Below, one piece after another: positions 33,200-40,795 of a stretch of DNA of 64,000 nucleotides. The stretch spans positions 293,113 through 357,112 of the forward strand of contig NZ_MKFI01000006.1 in NCBI RefSeq assembly GCF_001982635.1. The letters are read 5' to 3'. The notes below the pieces were generated by a model. That model was not told the DNA's origin, made no database searches, and worked only from the letters and a program-made list of their open reading frames with translations. Source of the DNA: Bradyrhizobium mercantei (GTDB lineage: Bacteria; Pseudomonadota; Alphaproteobacteria; Rhizobiales; Xanthobacteraceae). A program made the translations under genes and the position numbers. Numbering within the stretch: the stretch's first letter is position 1; every line of letters begins with the position of its first letter.

Positions 33200-33874
33200 C
33201 TACTTCCGCACGAACATCAGGATCATGTTGTTGGCCGGCATCTCGAAGCTGCCGTCAAGCTTCAGGCCAACACGCTCCGCGAGCGTCTCGAGATCGGCGA
33301 TGTCGCGCACGCCCCATTCGGCGTCGCGCTCGCGCAGCGAGGTGTCGAACACGGCATTGCTGAGCGCGGTGTGCTTGCCGCCGCGCTTGAACGGGCCGTA
33401 GAGGAACAGCCGGCCGTCGGCGCGCAGATGCCGCGCGGCGCCGGCGAACAGGCCCTCGGCGACGCGCCACGGCGCGATGTGGATCACGTTGGCGCAGAAG
33501 ATCGCGAGCAGTTTGTCCGGACCTTTGCCGTCCGATGGCGCCGGCGACCAGGCCGGATCGGACAGATCGATCGGCTGCGGCGGCTGGATGTTGGCAAGGG
33601 CGGCATGCGCGCGCCAGGCCTCGATGCTGCGCAGGTGCGCGGCATGAAGGTCGCTCGGCCACCAGATGATATCCGGCGTCTGGCCGGCGAAATAGACGAC
33701 GTGCTGACCGGTGCCACTGCCGGCTTCGAGCACCTCACCGGACCGGCCTGAGAGGTAATTCTTCAGGACCGCCCAGATCGGCTGGTGATTGCGGTGGAAC
33801 GCCGCCGCGTCGAGCCGCCCGTCCGCCTCGACCGGGCTGCCGTCCTTGCCGAACTCCACCACGAACTCCGCCAC
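33200..33874 (-). CDS. DUF938 methyltransferase-like protein
   Basis: A 224-residue DUF938 protein with a class I methyltransferase fold: motif I EAGSGTGQHVVYFAGQ, then IIWWPSDLHAAHLRSIEAWR and the typical FCANVIHIAPWRVAEGLF segment, ending FEMPANNMILMFVRK. Function unknown, though SAM binding is likely. I start at the GTG at 33874, preceded by GAGGAG at good spacing; the extension to 33964 lacks such support. It converges with the peptidase gene, the stops being only a few bases apart, and is divergent from soxX. Confidence 0.87.
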   Translation of the reverse strand: MAEFVVEFGKDGSPVEADGRLDAAAFHRNHQPIWAVLKNYLSGRSGEVLEAGSGTGQHVVYFAGQTPDIIWWPSDLHAAHLRSIEAWRAHAALANIQPPQPIDLSDPAWSPAPSDGKGPDKLLAIFCANVIHIAPWRVAEGLFAGAARHLRADGRLFLYGPFKRGGKHTALSNAVFDTSLRERDAEWGVRDIADLETLAERVGLKLDGSFEMPANNMILMFVRK

Positions 33875-34081
33875 GCCGCTTCTCCTCAAGGTCCAATCGC
33901 ATCTCAACCGCACAAACATGACAGGCGGAAGGCGCGGGAGATCACTCCCGTTCCGGACCACCACGCTTCCATTAACCCCGTCGCAACGCGCCTATTCTCC
34001 GAGTTGCCAGCCGATGGCCTTTGTGCTTTCCACTCTTTATATTGCGATGGGATCATCGAGATTGAAGCCCGGGAAACGTCC

Positions 34082-34429
34082 TTGATCGCCACTTTCACCA
34101 AGCCAGCCTTCGTTCTGGCGCTGCTGGCGGGTACCGCCATGGCCGCGCCCGCGCAGGCCCAATCCGCCGCCGAGGGCCAGAAGCTCGCGTTCGACCGCGG
34201 CAAGGGTAATTGCCTAACCTGCCATGTCATCAAGGGTGGCGACCTGCCCGGCACGATCGGCCCCGAATTGACCGGGCTGAAGGCGAAATACAGCCGCGAC
34301 GAGCTGGTTGCGATCGTGACCGACGAGACCAAGCGCAACCCGCAGACCGTGATGCCGCCGTTCGGACGAAACCGGATCTTGAGCGAGAAGGAAATCAACG
34401 CGGTGGTGGACTTCCTGCAAACGCTGTGA
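34082..34429 (+). CDS. soxX: SoxX, c-type cytochrome subunit of SoxXA
   Basis: A 115-residue exported mono-haem cytochrome. A signal peptide (KPAFVLALLAGTAMAAPAQA) precedes the haem motif NCLTCHVIKGG (C44, C47, H48). M91 in VMPPFG is the probable distal ligand. With SoxA it oxidatively links thiosulfate to the SoxY cysteine in the periplasm. The start is uncertain: a TTG at 34082 gives a normal leader, while ATG-only starts either miss the signal peptide or need upstream sequence without a sox-like pattern. It is first in the sox operon, 31 bases before soxY. Confidence 0.88.
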   Translation: MIATFTKPAFVLALLAGTAMAAPAQAQSAAEGQKLAFDRGKGNCLTCHVIKGGDLPGTIGPELTGLKAKYSRDELVAIVTDETKRNPQTVMPPFGRNRILSEKEINAVVDFLQTL

Positions 34430-34460
34430 CGCCGCGACGTCGCGTGAGGAGATTTTTTCG

Positions 34461-34955
34461 ATGAACATCACGACCAGCGAATTTTCGACGACGCGCCGCC
34501 TGGTGCTGAAGTGCGCGGGCGTCGCCGCGCTGATCGGCCTCGGGGTCATTCCGTTCGACGTGCCGCAGGCGCTCGCCGCCGCCAACGACAAATATCCGGA
34601 AGAGGCGTTCAAGCAGAAGAACGAGGCCGACGCGATCAAGGCGCTCTACGGCAAGACCGCCGAGCCCTCGGACAAGATCAAGATGGACGCGCCTGAAATC
34701 GCCGAGAACGGCGCGGTGGTGCCGATCTCCGCCACCACGACGCTTCCCGACGTCACCACGATCTCGTTTCTGGTCAGCGAGAACCCGATCTCGCTGGTCG
34801 CCTCGTACAAGATCCCGGCCGGCACCGTGCCGAGCGTCGCCAACCGCATCAAGATGGCCAAGACCAGCAACGTCACCGTGATCGTCGAGGCCGGCGGCAA
34901 GCTCTACAGCGCCAAAAAGGAAATCAAGGTCACCGTCGGCGGCTGCGGCGGCTGA
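34461..34955 (+). CDS. soxY: SoxY, sulfur-carrier protein
   Basis: A 164-residue carrier protein. It has an N-terminal Tat-type signal (RR at 12-13, then a hydrophobic core), an Ig-like domain, and the definitive C-terminal GGCGG (residues 160-164, Cys 162), on which thiosulfate, sulfonate and sulfane sulfur are carried. Start ATG follows GTGAGGAG with good spacing. It pairs with SoxZ, encoded 27 bases downstream. It presents its intermediates to SoxXA, SoxB and, in canonical systems, SoxCD. Confidence 0.95.
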   Translation: MNITTSEFSTTRRLVLKCAGVAALIGLGVIPFDVPQALAAANDKYPEEAFKQKNEADAIKALYGKTAEPSDKIKMDAPEIAENGAVVPISATTTLPDVTTISFLVSENPISLVASYKIPAGTVPSVANRIKMAKTSNVTVIVEAGGKLYSAKKEIKVTVGGCGG

Positions 34956-34982
34956 ACGCGCAAACGATAAGGAAGCAAACCG

Positions 34983-35294
34983 ATGGCATCGAGCATTCGC
35001 GTGCGCGCCACCTCAAACGGCGACACCACCGAGGTGCAGGCGCTGATCCAGCATCCGATGGATTCCGGCTTCGTCAAGGACGCCAAGGGCGAGATCATTC
35101 CGCCGCATTTCATCCAGCAGCTCACCTTCGAGTATGACGGCAAGCCGGTGTTCGTCGCCGACTGGGGCGGCGGCGTCTCCAAGGATCCCTACGTCAAGTT
35201 CGCCTTCAAGGGCGGCAAGAAGGGCGACGATCTGAAGGTCAGCTGGGTCGACAACAAGGGCGCGACCGACACCACCACGGCGAAGATTCAATGA
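34983..35294 (+). CDS. soxZ: SoxZ, SoxY-binding partner
   Basis: A 103-residue all-beta protein of normal length for SoxZ. It opens SSIRVRATSNGDTTEVQALI and has the HPMDSGFVKDAKGEIIPPHF segment that defines the family, ending GATDTTTAKIQ. No signal peptide: it is expected to be exported with SoxY, which carries the Tat signal. The start overlaps no gene; the end overlaps soxA by four bases (ATGA). Confidence 0.95.
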   Translation: MASSIRVRATSNGDTTEVQALIQHPMDSGFVKDAKGEIIPPHFIQQLTFEYDGKPVFVADWGGGVSKDPYVKFAFKGGKKGDDLKVSWVDNKGATDTTTAKIQ

Positions 35295-36148
35295 CGCGGC
35301 GCCTCGCAATCCGCGCAGCAATTGCCACGTTCGCGCTCGGCATGCTGGCGTGCGGGCCGGCGCGCGCGGCCGACAGCGTCGATCCCGCGGCCGACAAGGC
35401 CGCGTTCCAGAAATTCTTCACCAGCAAATTCCCCAAGCTGAAGCTCGAGGATTTCGTCAACGGTCCGTATTCGATGAATGAGGACCTGCACAAGCAGTGG
35501 GAAGAAAAGGAGCAATTTCCGCCCTACGAGTTCTCGCTCGAAGCCGGCAAGGAAATGTTCACGACGCCGTTCAAGAACGGCAAGACCTATGCCGACTGCT
35601 TCCCGAACAAGGGCATCGGCATCCGCCAGAACTACCCCTATTTCGACGAGAAGGAAGGCAAGGTCGTCACCCTCGAGCTCGCGCTCAACCGCTGCCGCGA
35701 GGCCAATGGCGAGGCGCCGTTCTCCTATGTGAAGGACGACATGGCGGCGCTGACCGCCTACATGGCGTTCACCTCGCGCGGCAAGCCGATGGACATCCAG
35801 ATCCCGAACGATCCGCGCGCGCTTCAGGCCTATCAGAAGGGCAAGGAGTATTTCTACACCCGCCGCGGCCAGCTCAATTTCTCCTGCGCGACCTGCCACA
35901 TCCAGAGCCCGGGCGAGCGGATTCGCGCCGAGGTGCTGGCACCGGCGCTCGGCATCCTGAACGCGATGCCGATCTACCGTTCGGAATGGAGCGGTATGGG
36001 CACCACCAGCCGCCGCTTCACCACCTGCAACAGCCAGATCCGCGGCGTGCCGCTCAATCCGCAGGACGACGAGTACCGTAACCTCGAATATTATTTGTCC
36101 TATGTCAGCAATGGCCTGCCGATTTCAGGCCCAGGAGCGCGGCCATGA
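35291..36148 (+). CDS. soxA: SoxA, mono-haem c-type cytochrome subunit of SoxXA
   Basis: A 285-residue exported cytochrome. A signal peptide ends near CGPARAADS. The C-terminal haem motif is CATCH (residues 199-203) with C246 in TTCNSQI as the likely persulfide ligand. The N-terminal domain lacks a CxxCH: C103 and C135 are single cysteines, so the first haem of diheme SoxA proteins is absent and those two probably form a disulfide. With SoxX it forms the thiosulfate-SoxY conjugating enzyme. It overlaps soxZ and the next gene by four bases each, indicating tight coupling. Confidence 0.93.
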   Translation: MTRRLAIRAAIATFALGMLACGPARAADSVDPAADKAAFQKFFTSKFPKLKLEDFVNGPYSMNEDLHKQWEEKEQFPPYEFSLEAGKEMFTTPFKNGKTYADCFPNKGIGIRQNYPYFDEKEGKVVTLELALNRCREANGEAPFSYVKDDMAALTAYMAFTSRGKPMDIQIPNDPRALQAYQKGKEYFYTRRGQLNFSCATCHIQSPGERIRAEVLAPALGILNAMPIYRSEWSGMGTTSRRFTTCNSQIRGVPLNPQDDEYRNLEYYLSYVSNGLPISGPGARP

Positions 36149-36459
36149 GCGGGGCCATCAGAGCCATCTTCGCCGCATCGGCCCTGCTGCTCGCGACCGC
36201 AAGCACAGCGCTTGCCGCCTCCGAGGCCGACTACAAGGCGGCCTATGCCGCGGCTGAAGCCGCCAACAAGGAAGCCGGAGCCCTGCGCAACCAGTGGACC
36301 ACCACGGCCTCGACGCTATCGGCCGCAAAAAAGGCCGGAGATGCTGGTGATTTCGACACCGCAGTCGCCCAGGCCAAGGAGGCCGAGGCGCTGGCAAAGG
36401 CATCGATCTTCCAGGCCACCAGCGAAAAGGAACGCTGGAAGGACATGGAAGTTCGTTAA
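36145..36459 (+). CDS. soxK: SoxXA-binding protein (SoxK) candidate
   Basis: A 104-residue exported small protein. After a signal peptide (AIFAASALLLATASTALAAS), the mature part is alpha-helical and heptad-like, rich in Ala, Lys and Glu (ADYKAAYAAAEAANKEAGAL). It lies between soxA and soxB and overlaps the soxA stop by four bases. Size, helical composition and position match the SoxXA-binding protein that forms SoxXAK in other sulfur oxidisers and stimulates its activity. There are no cysteines or catalytic motifs. The name is inferred from context plus general resemblance. Confidence 0.7.
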   Translation: MSGAIRAIFAASALLLATASTALAASEADYKAAYAAAEAANKEAGALRNQWTTTASTLSAAKKAGDAGDFDTAVAQAKEAEALAKASIFQATSEKERWKDMEVR

Positions 36460-36493
36460 AGGCGCGCAGGCCAGGGGCCGCGCGGAGAGAGTG

Positions 36494-38242
36494 ATGATCA
36501 TCCGCCGCCGGGATTTCCTGAGAGCTTCGGCCGCCGTGACGCTGACGGCCGGCCTGCCCCGCCTCGCGCGCGGCGCCGATACCGCGAGCGTCTACGACCT
36601 CGAACGCTTCGGCAACGCCCGCATCCTGCACATGACCGACACCCATGCGCAGCTGAAGCCGGTGTTCTTCCGTGAGCCCGGCGTCAATCTCGGCGTCGGC
36701 GCGATGGCCGGTCAGCCGCCGCATCTGGTCGGCAAGGCGTTCCTCGACCGCTTCGGCATCCGGCCGGACAGCGCCGACGCCTATGCCTTCACCTGCGTAG
36801 AGTTCGAGAAGGCGGCGATCCGCTTCGGCCGGCTCGGCGGCTTTGCCCATCTGAAGACGCTGGTCGACAAGCTGCGTGCCGATGTCGGCGAGAAGCGCGC
36901 GATCCTGCTCGACGGCGGCGACCTCTGGCAGGGCTCGGCGCTCGCCAGCGCGATGAACGGCGCCGATATGGTCGAGGCGGCCAATCTGCTCGGCATCGAG
37001 GCGATGACCGGGCATTGGGAATTCACCTATGGCGAGCAGGTGCTGCGCGACAATCTCTCCCGCTTCAAGGGCGAGTTTTTGGCACAGAACGTATTCCTGA
37101 CCGAGGAAGCCGCGTTCAACGACGCCAAGGCGTTCGATCCGGCCTCGGGCCGCGTCTTCAAGCCGTCCACGATCAAGGAGATCGGCGGCCACCGTGTCGC
37201 GATCATCGGCCAGGCCTTCCCCTACGTGCCGATCGCCCATCCGAAGCGCTATACGCCGGACTGGACCTTCGGCATCCGCGACGAGGAACTGCAAAGGCTC
37301 GTCGACGGCCATCGCAACAACGACAAGGTCGAGGCGGTGATCCTGCTGTCGCATAACGGCATGGATGTCGACCTCAAGCTCGCCAGCCGCGTCACCGGCA
37401 TCGACGTCATTTTGGGCGGCCACACCCATGATGCGATCCCGATCCCGATCACCGTGACCAATGCCGGCGGCGTCACGCTGGTCACCAATGCCGGCTCCAA
37501 CGGCAAGTTCATCGGCGTGCTCGATCTCGATCTCGCCAAGGGCAAGGTCGCCAACATCCGCTACCGCCTGCTGCCTGTTTTCGCCGAGCTGCTGAAGCCC
37601 GATCCTGCGATGCAGGCGCTGATCGACAAGATGCGCGATCCGCATGCCGACGAGTGGGGCGACAAGCTCGGCACGGCCGACCGCCTGCTCTACCGCCGCG
37701 GCAATTTCTCCGGCACCGTCGATCAATTGATCTGCGACGCGCTGCTGAACGAGCTAAACGCCGAGATCGCGCTGTCGCCCGGATTCCGCTGGGGCCTCAC
37801 CACGCTGGCCGGCCAGCCGCTGACCATGGAAGACGTGCTGTCGGAAACCGCGATCACCTATCCCGAGACCTACGTCGCGAAGATGACCGGCAGCCAGATC
37901 AAGGACGTGCTGGAAGACGTCTGCGACAATTTGTTCAACACCGATCCCTATTATCAGCAGGGCGGCGACATGGTCCGCGTCGGCGGCCTCGCCTACACCT
38001 GCACGCCGGGCGAGAGCGTCGGCAAGCGCATTTCCGAGCTGAAGCTCGGCAACGGCAAGCATCTCGAGGCCGGCAAGCACTACAAGGTCGCGGGCTGGGC
38101 CTCGGTCAACCAGCAGAGCGGCCCGCCGGTCTGGGATGTCGTCGCAAATCACCTGCGCTCCAGCCGGCCGCCGAACCGCGACGAGCCCGCCGTCACGCTG
38201 AAAGGCGTCGACGACAATCCGGGTATTGCGAGGCACGGGTGA
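36494..38242 (+). CDS. soxB: SoxB, thiosulfohydrolase
   Basis: A 582-residue metallophosphoesterase-like enzyme. The Tat signal IIRRRDFLRASAAVTLTAG opens it. Metal-binding motifs are HMTDTHAQLKP, LLDGGDLWQGSA, LSHNGMDVDLK and GGHTHDAI, with the two manganese sites expected of the 5'-nucleotidase superfamily. SoxB hydrolyses sulfate from the SoxY S-sulfonate/thiosulfonate. The ATG at 36494 follows GGAGAG; a GTG one codon earlier is also possible. The stop overlaps the next ATG (TGATG), so an exported DsrE-like protein is co-translated. Confidence 0.95.
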   Translation: MIIRRRDFLRASAAVTLTAGLPRLARGADTASVYDLERFGNARILHMTDTHAQLKPVFFREPGVNLGVGAMAGQPPHLVGKAFLDRFGIRPDSADAYAFTCVEFEKAAIRFGRLGGFAHLKTLVDKLRADVGEKRAILLDGGDLWQGSALASAMNGADMVEAANLLGIEAMTGHWEFTYGEQVLRDNLSRFKGEFLAQNVFLTEEAAFNDAKAFDPASGRVFKPSTIKEIGGHRVAIIGQAFPYVPIAHPKRYTPDWTFGIRDEELQRLVDGHRNNDKVEAVILLSHNGMDVDLKLASRVTGIDVILGGHTHDAIPIPITVTNAGGVTLVTNAGSNGKFIGVLDLDLAKGKVANIRYRLLPVFAELLKPDPAMQALIDKMRDPHADEWGDKLGTADRLLYRRGNFSGTVDQLICDALLNELNAEIALSPGFRWGLTTLAGQPLTMEDVLSETAITYPETYVAKMTGSQIKDVLEDVCDNLFNTDPYYQQGGDMVRVGGLAYTCTPGESVGKRISELKLGNGKHLEAGKHYKVAGWASVNQQSGPPVWDVVANHLRSSRPPNRDEPAVTLKGVDDNPGIARHG

Positions 38243-38688
38243 TGCGGCGCGTGCTGTTTGCTGCGCTCGGTCTTGCCGCGCTCGCGACGCCGCTCGCCCG
38301 CGCCCAGCTCGCGCCGTTGCAGGACAAGCCGTTCGCCGAGCACAAGGTCGTGCTGCAGCTCTCCGACAGCGACCCGAAGAAGCAGAGCCTCGTGATCAGC
38401 GTCGCCAACAATCTGATGAAGCATTACGACCCCGACAAGGTCGCGGTCGAGATCGTCGCCTTCGGCCCGGGGATCGAGCTGCTGAGGCCCGACAACCCGA
38501 ACCGCAAGCTGGTCGAGAGCCTGGTGGCGCAGGGCGCGCGGGTCGACATCTGCCTCAACACCGTCGACACGATCGAACGCGACACCGGCAAGCGGCCGGA
38601 CTACATCACAGCCGCCACCCCCGTGCAGGTCGGCGTCGCACAGATTTTACTTCTCACCGAGAACGGCTACACGCTGGTTCGGCCGTAA
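38242..38688 (+). CDS. Exported DsrE/DsrF-family protein 1
   Basis: A 148-residue protein with an N-terminal signal (MRRVLFAALGLAALATPLAR) and a DsrE-like fold: HKVVLQLSDSDPKKQSLVIS, VAVEIVAFGPGIELLRPDNP, and one cysteine in RVDICLNTVDTIERD, the position of the sulfur-carrying Cys in the family. DsrE-type proteins relay sulfane sulfur as a cysteine persulfide, usually in the cytoplasm; a signal peptide here suggests a periplasmic role next to SoxB. Translationally coupled to soxB. The start is fixed by the TGATG overlap. Function beyond the fold is not known. Confidence 0.85.
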   Translation: MRRVLFAALGLAALATPLARAQLAPLQDKPFAEHKVVLQLSDSDPKKQSLVISVANNLMKHYDPDKVAVEIVAFGPGIELLRPDNPNRKLVESLVAQGARVDICLNTVDTIERDTGKRPDYITAATPVQVGVAQILLLTENGYTLVRP

Positions 38689-38698
38689 CTGCCCCTAC

Positions 38699-38783
38699 CG
38701 TCATTGCGAGCGAAGCGAAGCAATCCATGTTTCGCCGCAGGGATAGAATGGATTGCTTCGTCGCTTCGCTCCTCGCAATGACG
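38699..38783. repeat. 85-bp inverted repeat between the two DsrE-type genes
   Basis: CGTCATTGCGAGCGAAGCGAA opens it and TCGCTTCGCTCCTCGCAATGACG closes it (trimmed here), with inner arms CAATCCATG and ATGGATTG. It forms a hairpin and splits the two DsrE-like genes. It belongs to a family of GTCATTGCGAGCGAAGCG-type repeats. Confidence 0.85.
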
Positions 38784-38818
38784 AGGTAAGAGCGGCGGTC
38801 ACATTGAGAGACTCTCCC

Positions 38819-39262
38819 ATGCTTCGCCGTCTCGCCACTGCCGCGCTGCTTTCGCTTGCGTTAACTACGAGCGCACTCGCCGCCGATAAGCCGCACCACA
38901 TCGCGATCCAGGTCGACCAGAACGACCCGCAGATCATGAATCTCGCGCTCAACAACGCGACCAACGTGATCGAATATTACCGCGCCAGGAACGAGGACGT
39001 GGAGATCGACGTCGTCACCTACGGCCCCGGCCTGAACATGCTGCGCAGCGACACCTCACCGGTGCAGGACCGCATCAAGCGGCTCAAGGATTACGTCTTC
39101 CCGGGCAAGATCCAGTTCTCCGCCTGCAACAACACCAGGCAGGGCATGGAAAAGGCCGAGGGCCACGCCATCTCCGTCGTCCCCGATGCCACCATCGTAC
39201 CATCGGGCGTGGTGCATCTGATGGAGCTGCAGGAGCAGGGCTGGAGTTACGTGAGGCCTTAG
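38819..39262 (+). CDS. Exported DsrE/DsrF-family protein 2
   Basis: A 147-residue paralogue of the gene before it, also with a signal peptide (LRRLATAALLSLALTTSALAA). The fold segments are KPHHIAIQVDQNDPQIMNLA, VEIDVVTYGPGLNMLRSDTS and IQFSACNNTRQGMEKAEG, with a single conserved cysteine in the S-A-C-N-N-T loop. The C-terminus repeats the ending of its neighbour (GYTLVRP versus GWSYVRP), so the pair probably arose by duplication. Start ATG at 38819 lies just downstream of the repeat element. A periplasmic sulfane-sulfur role is inferred from context. Confidence 0.85.
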   Translation: MLRRLATAALLSLALTTSALAADKPHHIAIQVDQNDPQIMNLALNNATNVIEYYRARNEDVEIDVVTYGPGLNMLRSDTSPVQDRIKRLKDYVFPGKIQFSACNNTRQGMEKAEGHAISVVPDATIVPSGVVHLMELQEQGWSYVRP

Positions 39263-39567
39263 GTCTGTCCTGCCACGATCTCGAAGCACATCCCGTCATC
39301 CCCGCGCAAAGGCTTCGCCTTTGTCGCTGGAGGAGCCGCGCAGCGGCGTCTCGAAGGATGGACGGCCCCGATTTCTCCGCGTCGCCATCGTCAAAGACAC
39401 GGGCCATTCACCCTTCGAGACGGCTGCTACGCAGCCTCCTCAGGGTGACGGGGACGGGTCGGGGTGACGGATTCGGAGTCGCACGGGGATGGATTTGCTT
39501 TGAATGCACCCCATCTATGGAATAATATCCTCTCCCACGACTCGACCCGGAGAATAGGTAAGCCGCC
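39263..39567. other. 305-base intergenic region with a RIME-like repeat
   Basis: It contains an imperfect inverted repeat of the GTCTCGAAGGATGGACGGCC type: GCGTCTCGAAGGATGG near 39348 pairs with CCTTCGAGACGGC near 39413, followed by GCTGCTACGCAGCCTCCTCAGGG. Another region, 40647-40771, is of the same style. An AT-rich stretch near 39520 could hold the promoter for the ETHE1-type gene. Confidence 0.6.
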
Positions 39568-40608
39568 ATGATCTTTCGCCAGCTGTTCGACAGCGTGTCC
39601 GGCACCTACAGCTACCTGCTCGCCAGCCGCGCCGGCGGCGAGGCGCTGATCCTCGACCCGGTGCTGGAGAAGGCCGACCGCTACTGCAAGCTGCTGCAGG
39701 AACTCGACCTCCGCCTGGTGAAAGCCGTCGACACCCATCTGCACGCCGATCACGTCACCGGCCTCGGCGAGCTACGCGACCGCACCCAGTGCATCACCAT
39801 CATGGGCGAGCAGAGCAAGGCCGACGTGGTGTCGATGCGCGTGTCCGACGGCGACAGAGTGACGATCGAAGGGCTCTGCCTCGAGGCGATGTACACGCCC
39901 GGCCACACCGACGATTCCTATAGCTATCTGATGGGCGACCGCGTGTTCACCGGCGACACGCTGTTGATCCGCGGCACCGGCCGCACCGATTTCCAGAACG
40001 GCAGCGCGCGGGCGCAGTACGATTCGATCTTCAACCGGCTGCTGAAGCTGCCCGAGGAGACCATGGTATTCCCGGCGCATGACTACAAGGGCGACACCGT
40101 CTCCACCATCGGCGAGGAGAAACGCTACAATCCGCGGCTGCAGGTGAAGTCGATCGACGACTATGTCGAGCTGATGAACAATCTCAATCTGCCGAACCCG
40201 AAGCTGATGGACGTCGTGCTGCCCGCCAACATGCATGTCGGCCTGCACCAGGACGAGCTCGCCAAGGAAGGCCTCTCGCTCAACGCGCGCGACGCCATCG
40301 CGAGCCTCGGCCGGCCCGATATCCTGCTGGTCGATTTGCGCGAGAGCGGTGAACGCGCCAAGCACGGCACGCTCGCCGGCGCCATGCACGCGCCCTATCC
40401 CGGGATCTGCGCCACCTTGCAGCCCGGCGGCATGCTGCGCGAGGTCGCGGCTGCGACCGGCCGCCGCGTGGTGTTCTTCTGCGCCTTCGGCGAGCGCTCG
40501 GCGATGGCGGTGGCTGCCGCGAAGAAAGCCGGGCTGGCGAACACCGCCCATATCGAAGGCGGCATCGACGCCTGGAAGAAGGCGGGCGGGCCGGTGGTGA
40601 TGGGATGA
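39568..40608 (+). CDS. Persulfide dioxygenase (ETHE1-like) with C-terminal rhodanese domain
   Basis: A 346-residue fusion. The metallo-beta-lactamase domain shows THLHADHVTGLG, TPGHTDDSYSYLM, TGDTLLIRGTGRTDFQNGSA and FPAHDYKG, the ETHE1 set of mononuclear iron ligands and the characteristic GTGRTDFQ loop. The rhodanese domain (about residue 245 on) has DILLVDLRESGERAKHGTLA and the active loop FCAFGERSAMAV with the catalytic Cys. ETHE1 oxidises glutathione persulfide to sulfite; the rhodanese part can shuttle sulfur. It follows the sox/DsrE block and may process its sulfane sulfur in the cytoplasm, but it has its own upstream gap of about 300 bases. Confidence 0.92.
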   Translation: MIFRQLFDSVSGTYSYLLASRAGGEALILDPVLEKADRYCKLLQELDLRLVKAVDTHLHADHVTGLGELRDRTQCITIMGEQSKADVVSMRVSDGDRVTIEGLCLEAMYTPGHTDDSYSYLMGDRVFTGDTLLIRGTGRTDFQNGSARAQYDSIFNRLLKLPEETMVFPAHDYKGDTVSTIGEEKRYNPRLQVKSIDDYVELMNNLNLPNPKLMDVVLPANMHVGLHQDELAKEGLSLNARDAIASLGRPDILLVDLRESGERAKHGTLAGAMHAPYPGICATLQPGGMLREVAAATGRRVVFFCAFGERSAMAVAAAKKAGLANTAHIEGGIDAWKKAGGPVVMG

Positions 40609-40646
40609 TCGGTTAACCGTTCGCCGACACGCATAAAGTATCTCGC

Positions 40647-40771
40647 CGTCACCCTGAGGTGCGAGCGGAGCGAGCCTCGAAGGGCGACGGCCACACTTCA
40701 TCCGCAAGTATTTGGAAACATCCAGGCCGTGCATCCTTCGAGGCTCGCTCCGCTCGCACCTCAGGATGACG
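40647..40771. repeat. 125-bp inverted repeat, RIME-like
   Basis: CGTCACCCTGAGGTGCGAGC and GAGCGAGCCTCGAAGG at the left end are complementary to CCTTCGAGGCTCGCTC and GCTCGCACCTCAGGATGACG at the right. It sits between the convergent ETHE1-type gene and btuF and could act as a bidirectional transcription end. Confidence 0.85.
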
Positions 40772-40795
40772 GTCTGAGACCGCACGGCGTATCCA

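Noticed and set aside
34082..40608. soxCD or soxR regulator within the cluster
   Set aside because: All genes from 34082 to 40608 were identified and none has a molybdopterin sulfane dehydrogenase or ArsR-type signature.
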